Origin: Acidovorax sp. FHTAMBA
GTDB taxonomy: Bacteria; Pseudomonadota; Gammaproteobacteria; Burkholderiales; Burkholderiaceae_C
DNA: 64,000 bases
Assembly: GCF_038958875.1 (NCBI RefSeq)
Contig: NZ_CP152407.1
Span: 1,433,501 to 1,497,500, forward strand
Direction: 5' to 3'
Positions 26,011 to 34,491 of this stretch are shown piece by piece. Position 1 is the stretch's first letter, and every line of letters begins with the position of its first letter. The position numbers and the translations under genes are program-made. The notes beneath the pieces were generated by a model. That model was not told the origin of the DNA. It saw only the letters and a program-made list of their open reading frames with translations, and did not search any database.

Positions 26011-26805
26011 ATGGCAGAGAACATTCAGAAATCGGCCAGCGACGTGGTGCTGCGGGTGGCCGGCATTTCCAAGCGCTTTGGTGGCCTGCAGGCCCTCTCC
26101 GATGTGGGCATCACCATCGAGCGCGGCCAGGTGTACGGCCTGATCGGCCCCAATGGCGCGGGCAAGACCACCTTCTTCAACGTGATCACCGGCCTGTACA
26201 CGCCCGACAGCGGCACCTTCGAGCTGGCGGGCAAGCCCTACGAGCCCACGGCCGTGCACGAGGTGGCCAAGGCGGGCATTGCCCGCACGTTCCAGAACAT
26301 CCGTCTGTTTTCGGACATGACCGCGCTGGAAAACGTGATGGTGGGCCGCCACATCCGCACCAAGTCCGGCCTGCTGGGCGCCGTGCTGCGCACCAAGTCC
26401 TTCAAGGAAGAAGAGGCCGCCATCGCCAAGCGCGCGCAAGAGCTGCTGGATTACGTCGGCATCGGCAAGTTTGCCGACTACAAGGCGCGCACCCTGAGCT
26501 ACGGCGACCAGCGCCGCCTGGAGATCGCCCGGGCCCTGGCCACCGATCCGCAACTGATTGCGCTGGACGAGCCCGCCGCTGGCATGAACGCGACCGAGAA
26601 GGTGCTGCTGCGCGAACTGATCGACCGCATCCGCAACGACAACCGCACCATCCTGCTCATCGAGCACGACGTGAAACTGGTGATGGGCCTGTGCGACCGC
26701 GTGACGGTGCTCGACTACGGCAAGCAGATCGCAGAAGGCACGCCCGCCACCGTGCAGAAGAACGAAAAAGTGATTGAGGCCTATCTGGGCACCGGAGGAC
26801 ATTGA
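26011..26805 (+). CDS. livG: Branched-chain amino acid ABC transporter ATPase
   Basis: 264 aa. Walker A GLIGPNGAGKTTFFN, Q-loop in ARTFQNIRLFSDMT, signature LSYGDQRRLEIARAL, Walker B LIALDEPAAGMN and H-loop LLIEHDVKLVMGLCDR. The long insertion and the FQNIRLF motif are typical of LivG. It pairs with LivF to drive the LivHM channel. The stop lies two bases before the livF start. Confidence 0.94.
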   Translation: MAENIQKSASDVVLRVAGISKRFGGLQALSDVGITIERGQVYGLIGPNGAGKTTFFNVITGLYTPDSGTFELAGKPYEPTAVHEVAKAGIARTFQNIRLFSDMTALENVMVGRHIRTKSGLLGAVLRTKSFKEEEAAIAKRAQELLDYVGIGKFADYKARTLSYGDQRRLEIARALATDPQLIALDEPAAGMNATEKVLLRELIDRIRNDNRTILLIEHDVKLVMGLCDRVTVLDYGKQIAEGTPATVQKNEKVIEAYLGTGGH

Positions 26806-26807
26806 GA

Positions 26808-27536
26808 ATGGCCGAAAAATCCAACAAGGTACTGCTGCAGGTCAAGGGCCTGAAAGTGGCCTACGGCGGTATCCAGGCCGTGAAGGGCGTCGACTTTGAA
26901 GTGCGCGAGGGCGAGCTGGTCTCGCTGATCGGCTCCAACGGCGCCGGCAAGACCACCACCATGAAGGCCATCACCGGCACCCTGGGCATGAACGATGGCG
27001 ACATCCTGTACCTGGGCGAGAGCATCAAGGGCAAGGGCGCGTGGGACCTGGTGAAGAAGGGCCTGGTGATGGTGCCGGAAGGCCGCGGCGTGTTCGCCCG
27101 CATGACCATCACCGAGAACCTGCAGATGGGCGCCTACACGCGCCGCGACAAGGCGGGCATCCTGGCCGACATCGAAAAGATGTTCACCATCTTCCCGCGT
27201 CTGCGCGAACGCAAGGACCAGCTCGCTGGCACCATGTCGGGTGGCGAGCAGCAGATGCTGGCCATGGGTCGCGCGCTGATGAGCCAGCCCAAGGTGCTGC
27301 TGCTGGACGAGCCCTCCATGGGCCTGTCGCCCATCATGGTGGACAAGATCTTTGAAGTGGTGCGCGACGTGTACGCCCTGGGCGTGACCATTTTGCTGGT
27401 GGAGCAGAACGCCAGCCGTGCGCTGGCGATTGCCGATCGTGGCTATGTGATGGAGTCTGGCCTGATCACCATGTCGGGCCCGGGCCAGGAGCTGCTGAAC
27501 GACCCCAAGGTGCGCGCCGCTTATCTGGGCGAGTGA
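26808..27536 (+). CDS. livF: Branched-chain amino acid ABC transporter ATPase
   Basis: 242 aa. Walker A SLIGSNGAGKTTTMKAI, PEGRGVFARMTITENL, signature TMSGGEQQMLAMGRAL, Walker B VLLLDEPSMGLSP and H-loop ILLVEQNASRALAIADR. The ATG at 26808 is preceded by GGAGG within the livG end. A strong terminator follows, closing the operon. Confidence 0.94.
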   Translation: MAEKSNKVLLQVKGLKVAYGGIQAVKGVDFEVREGELVSLIGSNGAGKTTTMKAITGTLGMNDGDILYLGESIKGKGAWDLVKKGLVMVPEGRGVFARMTITENLQMGAYTRRDKAGILADIEKMFTIFPRLRERKDQLAGTMSGGEQQMLAMGRALMSQPKVLLLDEPSMGLSPIMVDKIFEVVRDVYALGVTILLVEQNASRALAIADRGYVMESGLITMSGPGQELLNDPKVRAAYLGE

Positions 27537-27592
27537 GTTCCGGCCATTGCGCAGCGCGGGTGACCCGTGTGCTGCGCAAGGGGCTGACCGAC

Positions 27593-27623
27593 AAGGCACT
27601 GCCGTACGGCAGTGCCTTTTTTT
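27593..27623 (+). terminator. Rho-independent terminator of livHMGF
   Basis: GGCACTGCCG and CGGCAGTGCC form a perfect 10-bp stem with a two-base centre, followed by seven T residues. Confidence 0.88.
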
Positions 27624-27655
27624 GTGAATCGCGCGCGCCCTGCGTGTTGCATCGG

Positions 27656-27724
27656 TTGGTGCTATTGTTTTTGTAGCTATTGGCGCTTGTGTACCAAGCG
27701 CCAGGCCTTGTTTTTGTTCATAAT
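27656..27724 (+). repeat. Dispersed palindromic repeat, copy 7 (intergenic)
   Basis: TTTTTGTAGCTATTGGCGCTTG, then CCAAGCGCCAGGCC, then TTGTTTTTG. The TTGGCGCTTG/CCAAGCGCCA arms form a long hairpin. It lies after the liv terminator and just before the DUF486 gene. Confidence 0.7.
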
Positions 27725-27756
27725 TCGCGGTTTCGGCCACCCGGTTCCGCTCCCTG

Positions 27757-28119
27757 ATGTCCACCCTGCAAGCCCTGCCCATCTCGCTCCAGACAGTTCT
27801 GCTTCTGGTGGCGAGCAATGTTTTCATGACGTTCGCCTGGTACGGGCACCTCAAGAACCTGGCTATCTCACCGTGGTACATCGCGGCACTGGTGAGCTGG
27901 GGGATCGCGCTGTTCGAGTACCTGCTGCAGGTGCCTGCCAACCGTATTGGCTATACCCAGTTCAACATCGGGCAGCTCAAGATCATGCAGGAGGTGATCA
28001 CGCTGGCGGTGTTTGTGCCGTTTGCCGTCTTCTATATGGGGCAGCCGCTCAAGTGGGACTACCTGTGGGCCGGGCTGTGCCTGGTGGGGGCGGTGTACTT
28101 CATTTTTCGCAGTGCCTGA
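27757..28119 (+). CDS. DMT-superfamily small membrane protein (DUF486)
   Basis: 120 aa, four hydrophobic segments, with the family core FMTFAWYGHLKNL and ALFEYLLQVPANRIGY. DUF486 proteins are half-size relatives of drug/metabolite transporters and probably act as dimers; the substrate is unknown. It starts at an ATG soon after a dispersed repeat copy and stands as a single gene before the phosphate-uptake operon. Confidence 0.85.
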   Translation: MSTLQALPISLQTVLLLVASNVFMTFAWYGHLKNLAISPWYIAALVSWGIALFEYLLQVPANRIGYTQFNIGQLKIMQEVITLAVFVPFAVFYMGQPLKWDYLWAGLCLVGAVYFIFRSA

Positions 28120-28212
28120 TGCATTGAGCGGTCCATGCGCGGCACCTGCAGGATGCGCGCGCCTCGGGTGGTGCGCCGTTGCAGACGTGCAAAGGCGGCC
28201 GGTTAAACTCGC

Positions 28213-28241
28213 CTGTCACAAAAAAGTCATGCATTTGTCAT
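28213..28241 (+). promoter_or_regulatory. Triple Pho box upstream of the DUF47-Pit operon
   Basis: CTGTCAC at 28213, AAGTCAT at 28224 and TTGTCAT at 28235 are spaced exactly 11 bp apart with A/T-rich four-base linkers. This is the PhoB-binding pattern (CTGTCAT repeats with 11-bp period). It lies 47 bases before the DUF47 start. Confidence 0.8.
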
Positions 28242-28287
28242 GGTTTTTTCTCTCACCCCATAAATCGGTCCCGATCCAGGAGTCTCC

Positions 28288-28935
28288 ATGTTGTTTGCCA
28301 AGCTGTTGCCACGCGAAGGCAATTTTTTCGAAATGTTCAACCAGCATGCGGACCGCATTGTCGAGGCTGCGCGGGCCTTCTCGCAGCTGGTGGCGAACTA
28401 CAGCGACCCGCACCTGCGCGACAAGTACAACCAGGACGTGGACAACGCCGAGCGGGCCGCCGACCGTGTGACGCACGACGTGAACAAGGCCATCCACAAG
28501 ACGTTCATCACCCCGATTGACCGTGAGCAGATTCATGCGCTTATCAACACCATGGATGACGTGGCCGACCTGATCCAGGACTCGGCCGAAACCATGGCGC
28601 TGTACGACGTGCGCCACATGACCGAGGAAATCACCCGCCTTACGGACCTGAGCCTCAAGTGCTGCGAGCGCGTGCGCGACGCCGTGAAGCTGCTCGACAA
28701 GATTGCCGATCCGGCCGTGGCCGAGGCCGCGCTCAAGACCTGCGAAGAAATCGACAAGCTCGAATCGGACGCCGACCGCGTGATGCGCAGCGCGATGAGC
28801 AAGCTGTTCCGCGAAGAGCCCGATGTGCGCGAGGTGATCAAGCTCAAGGCGATCTATGAGCTTCTGGAGACCATCACCGACAAGTGCGAGGACGTGGCCA
28901 ACTGCATCGAGGGCATCGTCCTCGAAAACTCCTGA
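28288..28935 (+). CDS. DUF47/PhoU-like phosphate transport regulator
   Basis: 215 aa, all-helical, related to PhoU: FEMFNQHADRIVEAARAFSQLV at the start and the metal-binding-type DNAERAADRVTHDVNKAIHKTF helix, repeated later as DKLESDADRVMRSAM. DUF47 proteins are usually encoded next to Pit transporters and are thought to control their activity. The gene is followed 19 bp later by the transporter. GGAGTCTCC lies ahead of the ATG, and a three-repeat Pho box lies further upstream. Confidence 0.92.
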   Translation: MLFAKLLPREGNFFEMFNQHADRIVEAARAFSQLVANYSDPHLRDKYNQDVDNAERAADRVTHDVNKAIHKTFITPIDREQIHALINTMDDVADLIQDSAETMALYDVRHMTEEITRLTDLSLKCCERVRDAVKLLDKIADPAVAEAALKTCEEIDKLESDADRVMRSAMSKLFREEPDVREVIKLKAIYELLETITDKCEDVANCIEGIVLENS

Positions 28936-28954
28936 TTTCTGCAGGCGGACCATT

Positions 28955-29965
28955 ATGGAAACCGTACAGACAGCCCTGTGGGTTGTGGTGATGCTCGTGG
29001 CCCTCGCGATCCTGTTCGACTTCATGAACGGGTTCCATGACGCGGCCAATTCGATTGCCACGGTGGTATCCACCGGCGTGCTCAAGCCTGGGCAGGCCGT
29101 CCTGTTCGCGGCCTTTTTCAACTTCATTGCCATCTTTGTGTTTCACCTGAGCGTGGCCGCCACCGTGGGCAAGGGCATCGTGCAGCCGGGCGTGGTGGAC
29201 ACCCATGTGGTGTTTGGTGCGCTGGTAGGCGCGATCACCTGGAACGTGATCACCTGGTATTACGGCATTCCCAGCAGCTCCTCGCACGCCCTCATCGGCG
29301 GCATCGTGGGTGCCGTGATCGCCAAGGCCGGCGCGGGTGCGCTGATCTCGGCCGGGATCCTCAAGACGGTGGCGTTCATCTTCGTCTCGCCGCTGCTCGG
29401 GTTCCTGCTGGGCTCCATCCTGATGGTGGCGGTGGCACACATCTTTCGCAGGGCACGCCCGAGCCGGGTGGACAAATGGTTCCGGCGTCTGCAGCTGGTG
29501 TCTGCCGGTGCGTACAGCCTGGGCCACGGCGGCAACGATGCGCAGAAGACCATCGGCATCATCTGGCTGCTGCTGATTGCAACGGGTTATACCTCGGCGT
29601 CTGACGCGGCACCCCCCACCTGGACCATCGTGAGCTGCTACGTGGCGATTGGCCTGGGTACGATGTTCGGTGGCTGGCGCATCGTGAAAACCATGGGCCA
29701 GAAGATCACCAAGCTCAAGCCCGTGGGCGGGTTTTGTGCCGAAACGGGCGGGGCGATGACGCTGTTTCTGGCGACCATGCTGGGCATCCCGGTCTCGACC
29801 ACCCACACCATCACCGGCGCCATCGTCGGTGTGGGGTCTACCCAGCGTGCCAGCGCCGTGCGCTGGGGCGTGGCGGGCAACATTGTCTGGGCGTGGATAC
29901 TGACGATTCCAGCCAGCGCCTTCATGGCTGCTGTGGCGTACTGGATTAGTCTGCAGATTTTCTGA
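28955..29965 (+). CDS. Low-affinity inorganic phosphate transporter (Pit family)
   Basis: 336 aa, about ten membrane segments. The duplicated PiT signature is visible as GFHDAANSIATVVSTGVL near the N-terminus and GHGGNDAQKTIGI in the second half, with PVSTTHTITGAIVGVG near the end. It moves metal-phosphate complexes driven by the proton gradient. The ATG at 28955 has GCAGGCGG ahead. Co-transcribed with the DUF47 gene; the Pho box suggests induction when phosphate is short, unlike the constitutive E. coli pitA. Confidence 0.93.
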   Translation: METVQTALWVVVMLVALAILFDFMNGFHDAANSIATVVSTGVLKPGQAVLFAAFFNFIAIFVFHLSVAATVGKGIVQPGVVDTHVVFGALVGAITWNVITWYYGIPSSSSHALIGGIVGAVIAKAGAGALISAGILKTVAFIFVSPLLGFLLGSILMVAVAHIFRRARPSRVDKWFRRLQLVSAGAYSLGHGGNDAQKTIGIIWLLLIATGYTSASDAAPPTWTIVSCYVAIGLGTMFGGWRIVKTMGQKITKLKPVGGFCAETGGAMTLFLATMLGIPVSTTHTITGAIVGVGSTQRASAVRWGVAGNIVWAWILTIPASAFMAAVAYWISLQIF

Positions 29966-30040
29966 GGACTGCCCCTGTCGAAAACCACCGGCAGGGCGCC
30001 GCCATGCACCGACATCTTCAGTGGGAGAGTGCGGCGCGAG

Positions 30041-30109
30041 TTCTTTATGCTATTAAATTAATAGCTATAAGCGCTTTTCTGGTAAGCGCTGGCGGCTGAT
30101 TTCACTGAG
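30041..30109 (+). repeat. Dispersed palindromic repeat, copy 8 (between convergent genes)
   Basis: TGCTATTAAATTAATAGCT, ATAAGCGCTTTTC, GGTAAGCGCTGGCGGC, TGATTTC. It lies between the pit stop and the TM2 gene stop and runs over the latter's stop codon. Both hairpins are intact. Confidence 0.78.
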
Positions 30110-30551
30110 AAATCTTGCGCGCTTCCTCAATCTGGTACTCAAAATACCGCTGAAAGCTGAACGCGAGGCTGGCCATGAGCACAGTGGTGCCGATCAGCAG
30201 CGACGCCACAATCGCGCCGATGGTGGTCCAGCGGGTCTGCCCCTGCACGGCGTCGGGGGCTGCCGTGGGGTTGTAGCGCGCATTCCAGGCCTCGGGCGTC
30301 TTCAGGGCAAACACGATGGCCTGCAAGGCGCAACCCGCGATCGTGAAGCCCAGGAGCGGGATGAGCACCCAGCTGTAGTGGTCGTCCTGGCCGAGCTGCT
30401 GTACCCGCTGTATGCCGTAGATGCCCAGCGCTGTCGGGATCGGCAGCAACCAGCCCAGCATGTCGGTCAGGCCATGCAGGTAAAAGCGGTGCAGGCCCAG
30501 CGGCCCGCCCAGAAAGGCCAGCCAGGCCGCCACGGTCTTGTTCTTGATCAT
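30102..30551 (-). CDS. TM2-domain membrane protein
   Basis: 149 aa. The N-terminus KTVAAWLAFLGGPLGLHRFYLHG is the TM2-domain hallmark (Gly-rich turn and HRFY motif between two membrane helices). It continues with two more hydrophobic segments (LLGFTIAGCALQAIVFAL and IVASLLIGTTVLMASLAF) and a charged tail. Function of the family is unknown. It follows the acetyltransferase gene on the same strand by 13 bp and is probably co-transcribed. Confidence 0.8.
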   Translation of the reverse strand: MIKNKTVAAWLAFLGGPLGLHRFYLHGLTDMLGWLLPIPTALGIYGIQRVQQLGQDDHYSWVLIPLLGFTIAGCALQAIVFALKTPEAWNARYNPTAAPDAVQGQTRWTTIGAIVASLLIGTTVLMASLAFSFQRYFEYQIEEARKISQ

Positions 30552-30564
30552 GCGGAGCCTGCTC

Positions 30565-31086
30565 TCACTCGGGGGAGGTGGTATCGCCCGCGCCCAGCGT
30601 CTTCTCCATGAGGACGATGTCGCGCCAGGCGCCGAACTTCCAGCCTACCGAGCGCATGACGCCCACATCGGTAAAGCCCAGTGCCCGGTGCACACCGATG
30701 GAGCCCGCGTTGGCCGAATCGCCGATCACGGCCAGCAACTTGCGCACGCCTGCTGCCTCGCACTGCACGGCCAGCTCGGCCAGAAGTTGGCGGCCCAGGC
30801 CCATGCCGCGGGCGCTGTCGGCCACATAGATCGAATCTTCGGCAGAAAACCGGTAGGCAGGGCGGGGCTTGAACCAGTTGGCGTAGGCAAAGCCCAGCAC
30901 TTCGCCGTCTTTTTCAGCCACCAGCCAGGGGAGCCCGCGGGCCAGCACGTCGGCGCGGCGTCCGGTCATGTCGGCTTCGGAAGGCGGATCGATTTCGAAC
31001 GTACCCGTGCCGTGCAGCACATGGTGCTGGTAAATCGCCGTGATGGCGGGAATGTCGCTGTCGGTGCTGGGTCGAATGGTGGGCAT
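30565..31086 (-). CDS. GNAT-family N-acetyltransferase (phosphinothricin/MnaT-like)
   Basis: 173 aa from the ATG at 31086 (MPTIRPSTDSDIPAITAIYQHH). The fold's motifs are visible: FEIDPPSEADMTGR, the core strand GEVLGFAYANWFKPRPAYRF, the acetyl-CoA loop DSARGMGLGRQLLAEL and SIGVHRALGFTDVGVMRSVGWKFG. This layout is typical of the YncA/Bar group, which acetylate methionine derivatives or phosphinothricin. A longer N-terminal extension is open but does not fit the family. Confidence 0.86.
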   Translation of the reverse strand: MPTIRPSTDSDIPAITAIYQHHVLHGTGTFEIDPPSEADMTGRRADVLARGLPWLVAEKDGEVLGFAYANWFKPRPAYRFSAEDSIYVADSARGMGLGRQLLAELAVQCEAAGVRKLLAVIGDSANAGSIGVHRALGFTDVGVMRSVGWKFGAWRDIVLMEKTLGAGDTTSPE

Positions 31087-31279
31087 ATCTGAGGGGTGTG
31101 GTGCACATTGGCGTGCACAAAAAGGCCGGGGAAACTGCCCGGCAACTCGGGCGTTCTGCGCGCCGCAGTATAGAGACTTGAGCTGGGGCACGGCAGTGTG
31201 CCAAGCCCTTTGCCCCGCGTCCTCCAGGGGTTGGTGGAAAGGGCAGACATTGCTGCCCGTGCGAGCTGCTGACGGAGAA

Positions 31280-31309
31280 TGACACGCCGTACCAGGAAAC
31301 CGATATAAT
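31280..31309 (+). promoter_or_regulatory. Sigma-70-type promoter upstream of rpsP
   Basis: A consensus TATAAT at 31304-31309 with a TGACAC -35 candidate 18 bases upstream. The leader to rpsP would be about 115 bases. It should drive rpsP-rimM-trmD. Confidence 0.65.
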
Positions 31310-31434
31310 CGCGGGCTTTGCAGCGTGTCGCTGGCCGGGTGGCCATGTCGCGTGTCTCAAGCGTTGCGAATATGGTTGCGAACACTGTGGCTCAAGGCAA
31401 ATGTTGCCGGAGTTCACCACCCGAAGGATAAATC

Positions 31435-31686
31435 ATGGTCGTCATTCGACTCTCCCGCGGCGGCTCCAAGGGCCGTCCTTTCTTCAACATCGTCGTTGCT
31501 GACAAGCGCGTGCGCCGTGATGGCCGCTTCATCGAGCGCATCGGCTTCTACAACCCCACCGCCAAGGAATCCGAAGAAGGCCTGCGCATCGTGCAAGACC
31601 GTCTGACGTACTGGAAGAGCGTGGGCGCCCAGTCCTCGCCCACCGTGGACCGCCTGATCAAGCAAGCCGCCAAGAAGGCTGCTTAA
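31435..31686 (+). CDS. rpsP: 30S ribosomal protein S16
   Basis: 83 aa: MVVIRLSRGGSKGRPFFNIV, then DGRFIERIGFYNPTA and LTYWKSVGAQ, standard S16 throughout and of standard length. First gene of rpsP-rimM-trmD-rplS. Confidence 0.98.
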   Translation: MVVIRLSRGGSKGRPFFNIVVADKRVRRDGRFIERIGFYNPTAKESEEGLRIVQDRLTYWKSVGAQSSPTVDRLIKQAAKKAA

Positions 31687-31695
31687 AGTTCCCTG

Positions 31696-31744
31696 AAAAG
31701 GGCGGGTTTCGTCGGCATGCCTGGCGAAACCCGCCCTTTTCCTA
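31696..31744 (+). terminator. Strong hairpin between rpsP and rimM
   Basis: A perfect 16-bp stem (AAAAGGGCGGGTTTCG with its complement at 31725-31740) with a 13-base loop, ending in four T residues. It could partly terminate transcription after rpsP, so that the ribosomal protein is made in excess of RimM and TrmD, or it could block RNA decay. Confidence 0.6.
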
Positions 31745-31761
31745 TTCTGGAATCTTCCACC

Positions 31762-32331
31762 ATGGCCACCCACCTGACCCTCGAACCTGCAGAGCTGCCC
31801 ACAGACGCCGTTGAAGTGGGGCGCATTGCCGATGCCTGGGGGGTGAAGGGCTGGTTCAAGGTGCTGTCACACAGCAGCAGCCCCGAAGCATTGTTTGCCT
31901 CCAAACGCTGGTACCTGCAGCCCTCCGAGCGGGGGGCCAAGACCTTTGCGGGCACGGTGCTTTTGTCCATCCGCCAGGCCAAGGACCATTCCGACACCGT
32001 GGTGGCCTGGGCGCAGGGCATCGATGACCGCGATGCCGCCGAAGCCTTGCGCGGTGCACGCATCTTTGTGCCGCGTTCCAGCTTTCCCACCACCTCGGAG
32101 GACGAGTACTACTGGGTCGATCTGATCGGTCTTGCGGTCGTCAACCGTGAAGGCGTGGCGCTGGGGCAGGTGCAGGAGCTGATGTCCACCGGCCCGCAGA
32201 CGGTGCTGGTGCTGGCCTATGAACAGGACGGCAAGGCCCAGGAGCGCATGATTCCTTTTGTCTCCGCCTTCATCGACAAGGTGGACCTGGCCGCGAAACG
32301 CATCACCGTGGACTGGCAGCCTGACTACTGA
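31762..32331 (+). CDS. rimM: Ribosome maturation factor RimM
   Basis: 16S rRNA processing and 30S head assembly factor that binds S19. 189 aa from the ATG at 31762. The N-terminal domain begins VEVGRIADAWGVKGWFKVL. The C-terminal PRC-barrel shows DEYYWVDLIGLAVVNREGVALGQV and ends DLAAKRITVDWQPDY. It lies between rpsP and trmD as in most proteobacteria. Confidence 0.97.
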   Translation: MATHLTLEPAELPTDAVEVGRIADAWGVKGWFKVLSHSSSPEALFASKRWYLQPSERGAKTFAGTVLLSIRQAKDHSDTVVAWAQGIDDRDAAEALRGARIFVPRSSFPTTSEDEYYWVDLIGLAVVNREGVALGQVQELMSTGPQTVLVLAYEQDGKAQERMIPFVSAFIDKVDLAAKRITVDWQPDY

Positions 32332-32360
32332 CCGACACACCTCCAGGGGCGCCGCCCACC

Positions 32361-33119
32361 ATGCGCTTTGACATCATCACCCTGTTCCCCGAGCTGTTTG
32401 CGCCGTTCCTGGCCAGCGGCGTGACCCGCCGCGCGTATGCAGGTGGGCAGGTTGATGTGCGCCTGTGGAACCCGCGCGACCACGCCGACGGCAACTACCG
32501 CCGTGTCGATGACCGGCCGTTTGGCGGCGGACCGGGCATGGTGATGATGGCTGAGCCCCTCGCCCGGTGTCTTGCCGCCATCCGGGTGGAGCGTGGTGAG
32601 GCCGGGGGCAGTCATGTGCCCCTGGTTCTTTTTTCGCCCCTTGGCGAAACGCTGAACCACGCTGCCGTGGAGCGCTGGTCTGCAAGTGCGGGTGCGATCC
32701 TGCTCTGCGGGCGCTATGAAGGCATTGACCAGCGTTTCATTGATACCCATGTCGATCTGCAGATGAGTCTGGGCGACTTTGTGCTGTCTGGGGGCGAGAT
32801 CGCCGCCATGGCCCTGCTGGACGCTGTGGCGCGCTTGCAGCCCGGTGTGCTCAATGATGAGGGCAGCCACCAGCTCGACAGCTTCAACCCGGCGCTCGAT
32901 GGACTGCTCGATTGCCCGCATTACACGCGCCCCGAAGAATGGGCAGGGCAGCAGGTGCCTGCCGCGCTGATGTCGGGCCACCATGCGCAGATCGAGCGCT
33001 GGCGGCGTGACCAGCGCCTGGCCACCACGGCCCGGCACAGGCCCGATCTCATCGAGGCGGCGCGCAAGGCAGGGCATCTGGCGCCTGCCGATGAAGCCGT
33101 ATTGGCCAAGTTCGGCTGA
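32361..33119 (+). CDS. trmD: tRNA (guanine-37-N1)-methyltransferase
   Basis: Makes m1G37 in tRNAs reading CNN codons and so prevents frameshifting. 252 aa, SPOUT trefoil-knot enzyme. MRFDIITLFPELF opens the protein; the DDRPFGGGPGMVMMAEPL loop and the SAM-binding CGRYEGIDQRF and LSLGDFVLSGGE-like MSLGDFVLSGGEIAAM motifs are present. The 3' end carries a promoter for rplS. Confidence 0.98.
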   Translation: MRFDIITLFPELFAPFLASGVTRRAYAGGQVDVRLWNPRDHADGNYRRVDDRPFGGGPGMVMMAEPLARCLAAIRVERGEAGGSHVPLVLFSPLGETLNHAAVERWSASAGAILLCGRYEGIDQRFIDTHVDLQMSLGDFVLSGGEIAAMALLDAVARLQPGVLNDEGSHQLDSFNPALDGLLDCPHYTRPEEWAGQQVPAALMSGHHAQIERWRRDQRLATTARHRPDLIEAARKAGHLAPADEAVLAKFG

Positions 33120-33130
33120 ATTGCTATAAT
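33102..33130 (+). promoter_or_regulatory. Sigma-70-type promoter for rplS
   Basis: TTGGCC at 33102-33107, a 17-base spacer and a consensus TATAAT at 33125-33130. The -35 lies within the last codons of trmD. The leader to rplS is about 110 bases and could hold a control site, but none is evident. Confidence 0.7.
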
Positions 33131-33247
33131 CAAAGGCTTTTCGATCCTCTGGCCGGCCGTTTTGACAGGGAGTTCTCCTGCAAAACACTGAGACGTCAAT
33201 CCCGACGCAGCCATTTTTGGCGCGGACAAGATCGTTGGATATCAAAC

Positions 33248-33640
33248 ATGAACCTGATTCAGACCCTGGAAGCGGAAGAAATCGCCCGCTTGAACAAGAC
33301 CATCCCCGAATTCGCCCCTGGTGACACCGTCATCGTCAGCGTGAACGTGGTGGAAGGTACCCGCAAGCGCGTGCAGGCCTACGAAGGTGTGGTGATTGCC
33401 AAGCGCAATCGCGGCCTCAACAGCGGCTTCACCGTGCGCAAGATCTCCAGCGGCGAAGGCGTGGAGCGTACGTTCCAGACCTACAGCCCGCTGATCGCCG
33501 GCATCGAAGTCAAGCGCCGTGGTGACGTGCGCCGCGCCAAGCTGTACTACCTGCGTGACCGCAGCGGCAAGTCGGCACGTATCAAGGAAAAGCTGCCACA
33601 GCGCGTCAACAAGGCCAAGGCGGCAACCGCCGCCGCATAA
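33248..33640 (+). CDS. rplS: 50S ribosomal protein L19
   Basis: 130 aa, MNLIQTLEAEEIARLNKTIP, then FAPGDTVIVSVNVVEGTRKRVQ and GLNSGFTVRKISSGEGVERTF. The Ala-rich basic tail (AARIKEKLPQR, KAKAATAAA) is a little longer than in E. coli. It has its own promoter and a terminator directly downstream. Confidence 0.98.
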   Translation: MNLIQTLEAEEIARLNKTIPEFAPGDTVIVSVNVVEGTRKRVQAYEGVVIAKRNRGLNSGFTVRKISSGEGVERTFQTYSPLIAGIEVKRRGDVRRAKLYYLRDRSGKSARIKEKLPQRVNKAKAATAAA

Positions 33641-33660
33641 GGCACTGCCGCATCCTGGCA

Positions 33661-33697
33661 AGCCGCTACAGTTCGGTCTGTAGCGGCTTTTTTTTGT
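33661..33697 (+). terminator. Rho-independent terminator of rplS
   Basis: AGCCGCTACA pairs with TGTAGCGGCT around an eight-base loop, followed by seven T residues. The Nudix gene starts 20 bases later. Confidence 0.9.
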
Positions 33698-33716
33698 CCG
33701 GTCTTCGCCCCTGGTT

Positions 33717-34436
33717 GTGAAAACTTCGCCCAACTCCGCCGTTTCGTCCGTGATCGCTCCCTTGTCGAGCCTGCCGGATTTCGACCCGCGCCTCGTGCCC
33801 GTGGTGGGCACAGACGAGCAACTGCCTGCCGTTCCCGCCCAGGCCCAAACCGCAGGCGCGCTGCGCGCCCGGTTTGCCGCTCCCCCTCGGTGGGAGCCTG
33901 AGGTATTGCTGGAAAAGAAGTTCATGAACCGGCCGCCCGCGCGCGCGTCGGTGCTGATCGCGGTGGTGCTTCGGCAGCAACCGACGGTGCTGCTGACGGA
34001 ACGCACGGCCCACCTGTCCACGCATTCAGGGCAGGTGGCCTTCCCTGGCGGTCGGGCGGATCCCGAGGACGCCACCCCCGCCGACACCGCCTTGCGCGAG
34101 GCCCAGGAGGAGGTGGGGCTGGCGCCGGAATTTGTGGAGGTGCTGGGCGCACTGCCCACCTATGTCACCGGTTCGTCCTTCATCATCACGCCCGTGGTGG
34201 CGCTGGTGCGGCCCGACTGCGTGCTGCAGCCGAACCCCTACGAGGTGGCAGACCTCTTTGAAGTGCCGCTCGATTTCTTGCTGAACCCGGCCAACCACCG
34301 CCGCCATGTTTTTGACCTGGATGGTGTCCACCGGGAATGGTTTTCGATGCCCTACCAGCAGGGTGACAAGAACCACTTCATCTGGGGTGCCACGGCAGGG
34401 ATGCTGCGCAACTTCTACCGGTTCATGCTGGCGTGA
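33717..34436 (+). CDS. Nudix hydrolase, CoA pyrophosphatase type
   Basis: 239 aa. The Nudix box reads GGRADPEDATPADTALREAQEEVGL (in two halves, G-x5-E-x7-REUxEE-like), preceded by LTERTAHLSTHSGQVAFPGG, the NudL/YeaB signature of coenzyme A diphosphatases. The N-terminal 60 residues are a poorly conserved extension. The start is a GTG at 33717 in MKTSPNSAVSS; no clear Shine-Dalgarno lies between it and the terminator T-run. Probably co-transcribed with nothing upstream. Confidence 0.86.
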   Translation: MKTSPNSAVSSVIAPLSSLPDFDPRLVPVVGTDEQLPAVPAQAQTAGALRARFAAPPRWEPEVLLEKKFMNRPPARASVLIAVVLRQQPTVLLTERTAHLSTHSGQVAFPGGRADPEDATPADTALREAQEEVGLAPEFVEVLGALPTYVTGSSFIITPVVALVRPDCVLQPNPYEVADLFEVPLDFLLNPANHRRHVFDLDGVHREWFSMPYQQGDKNHFIWGATAGMLRNFYRFMLA

Positions 34437-34491
34437 AGCAAGGCTGCCCTGCAGGGCGCGGACCGGGGTGAACCGCCAGTATCATTGCCCC

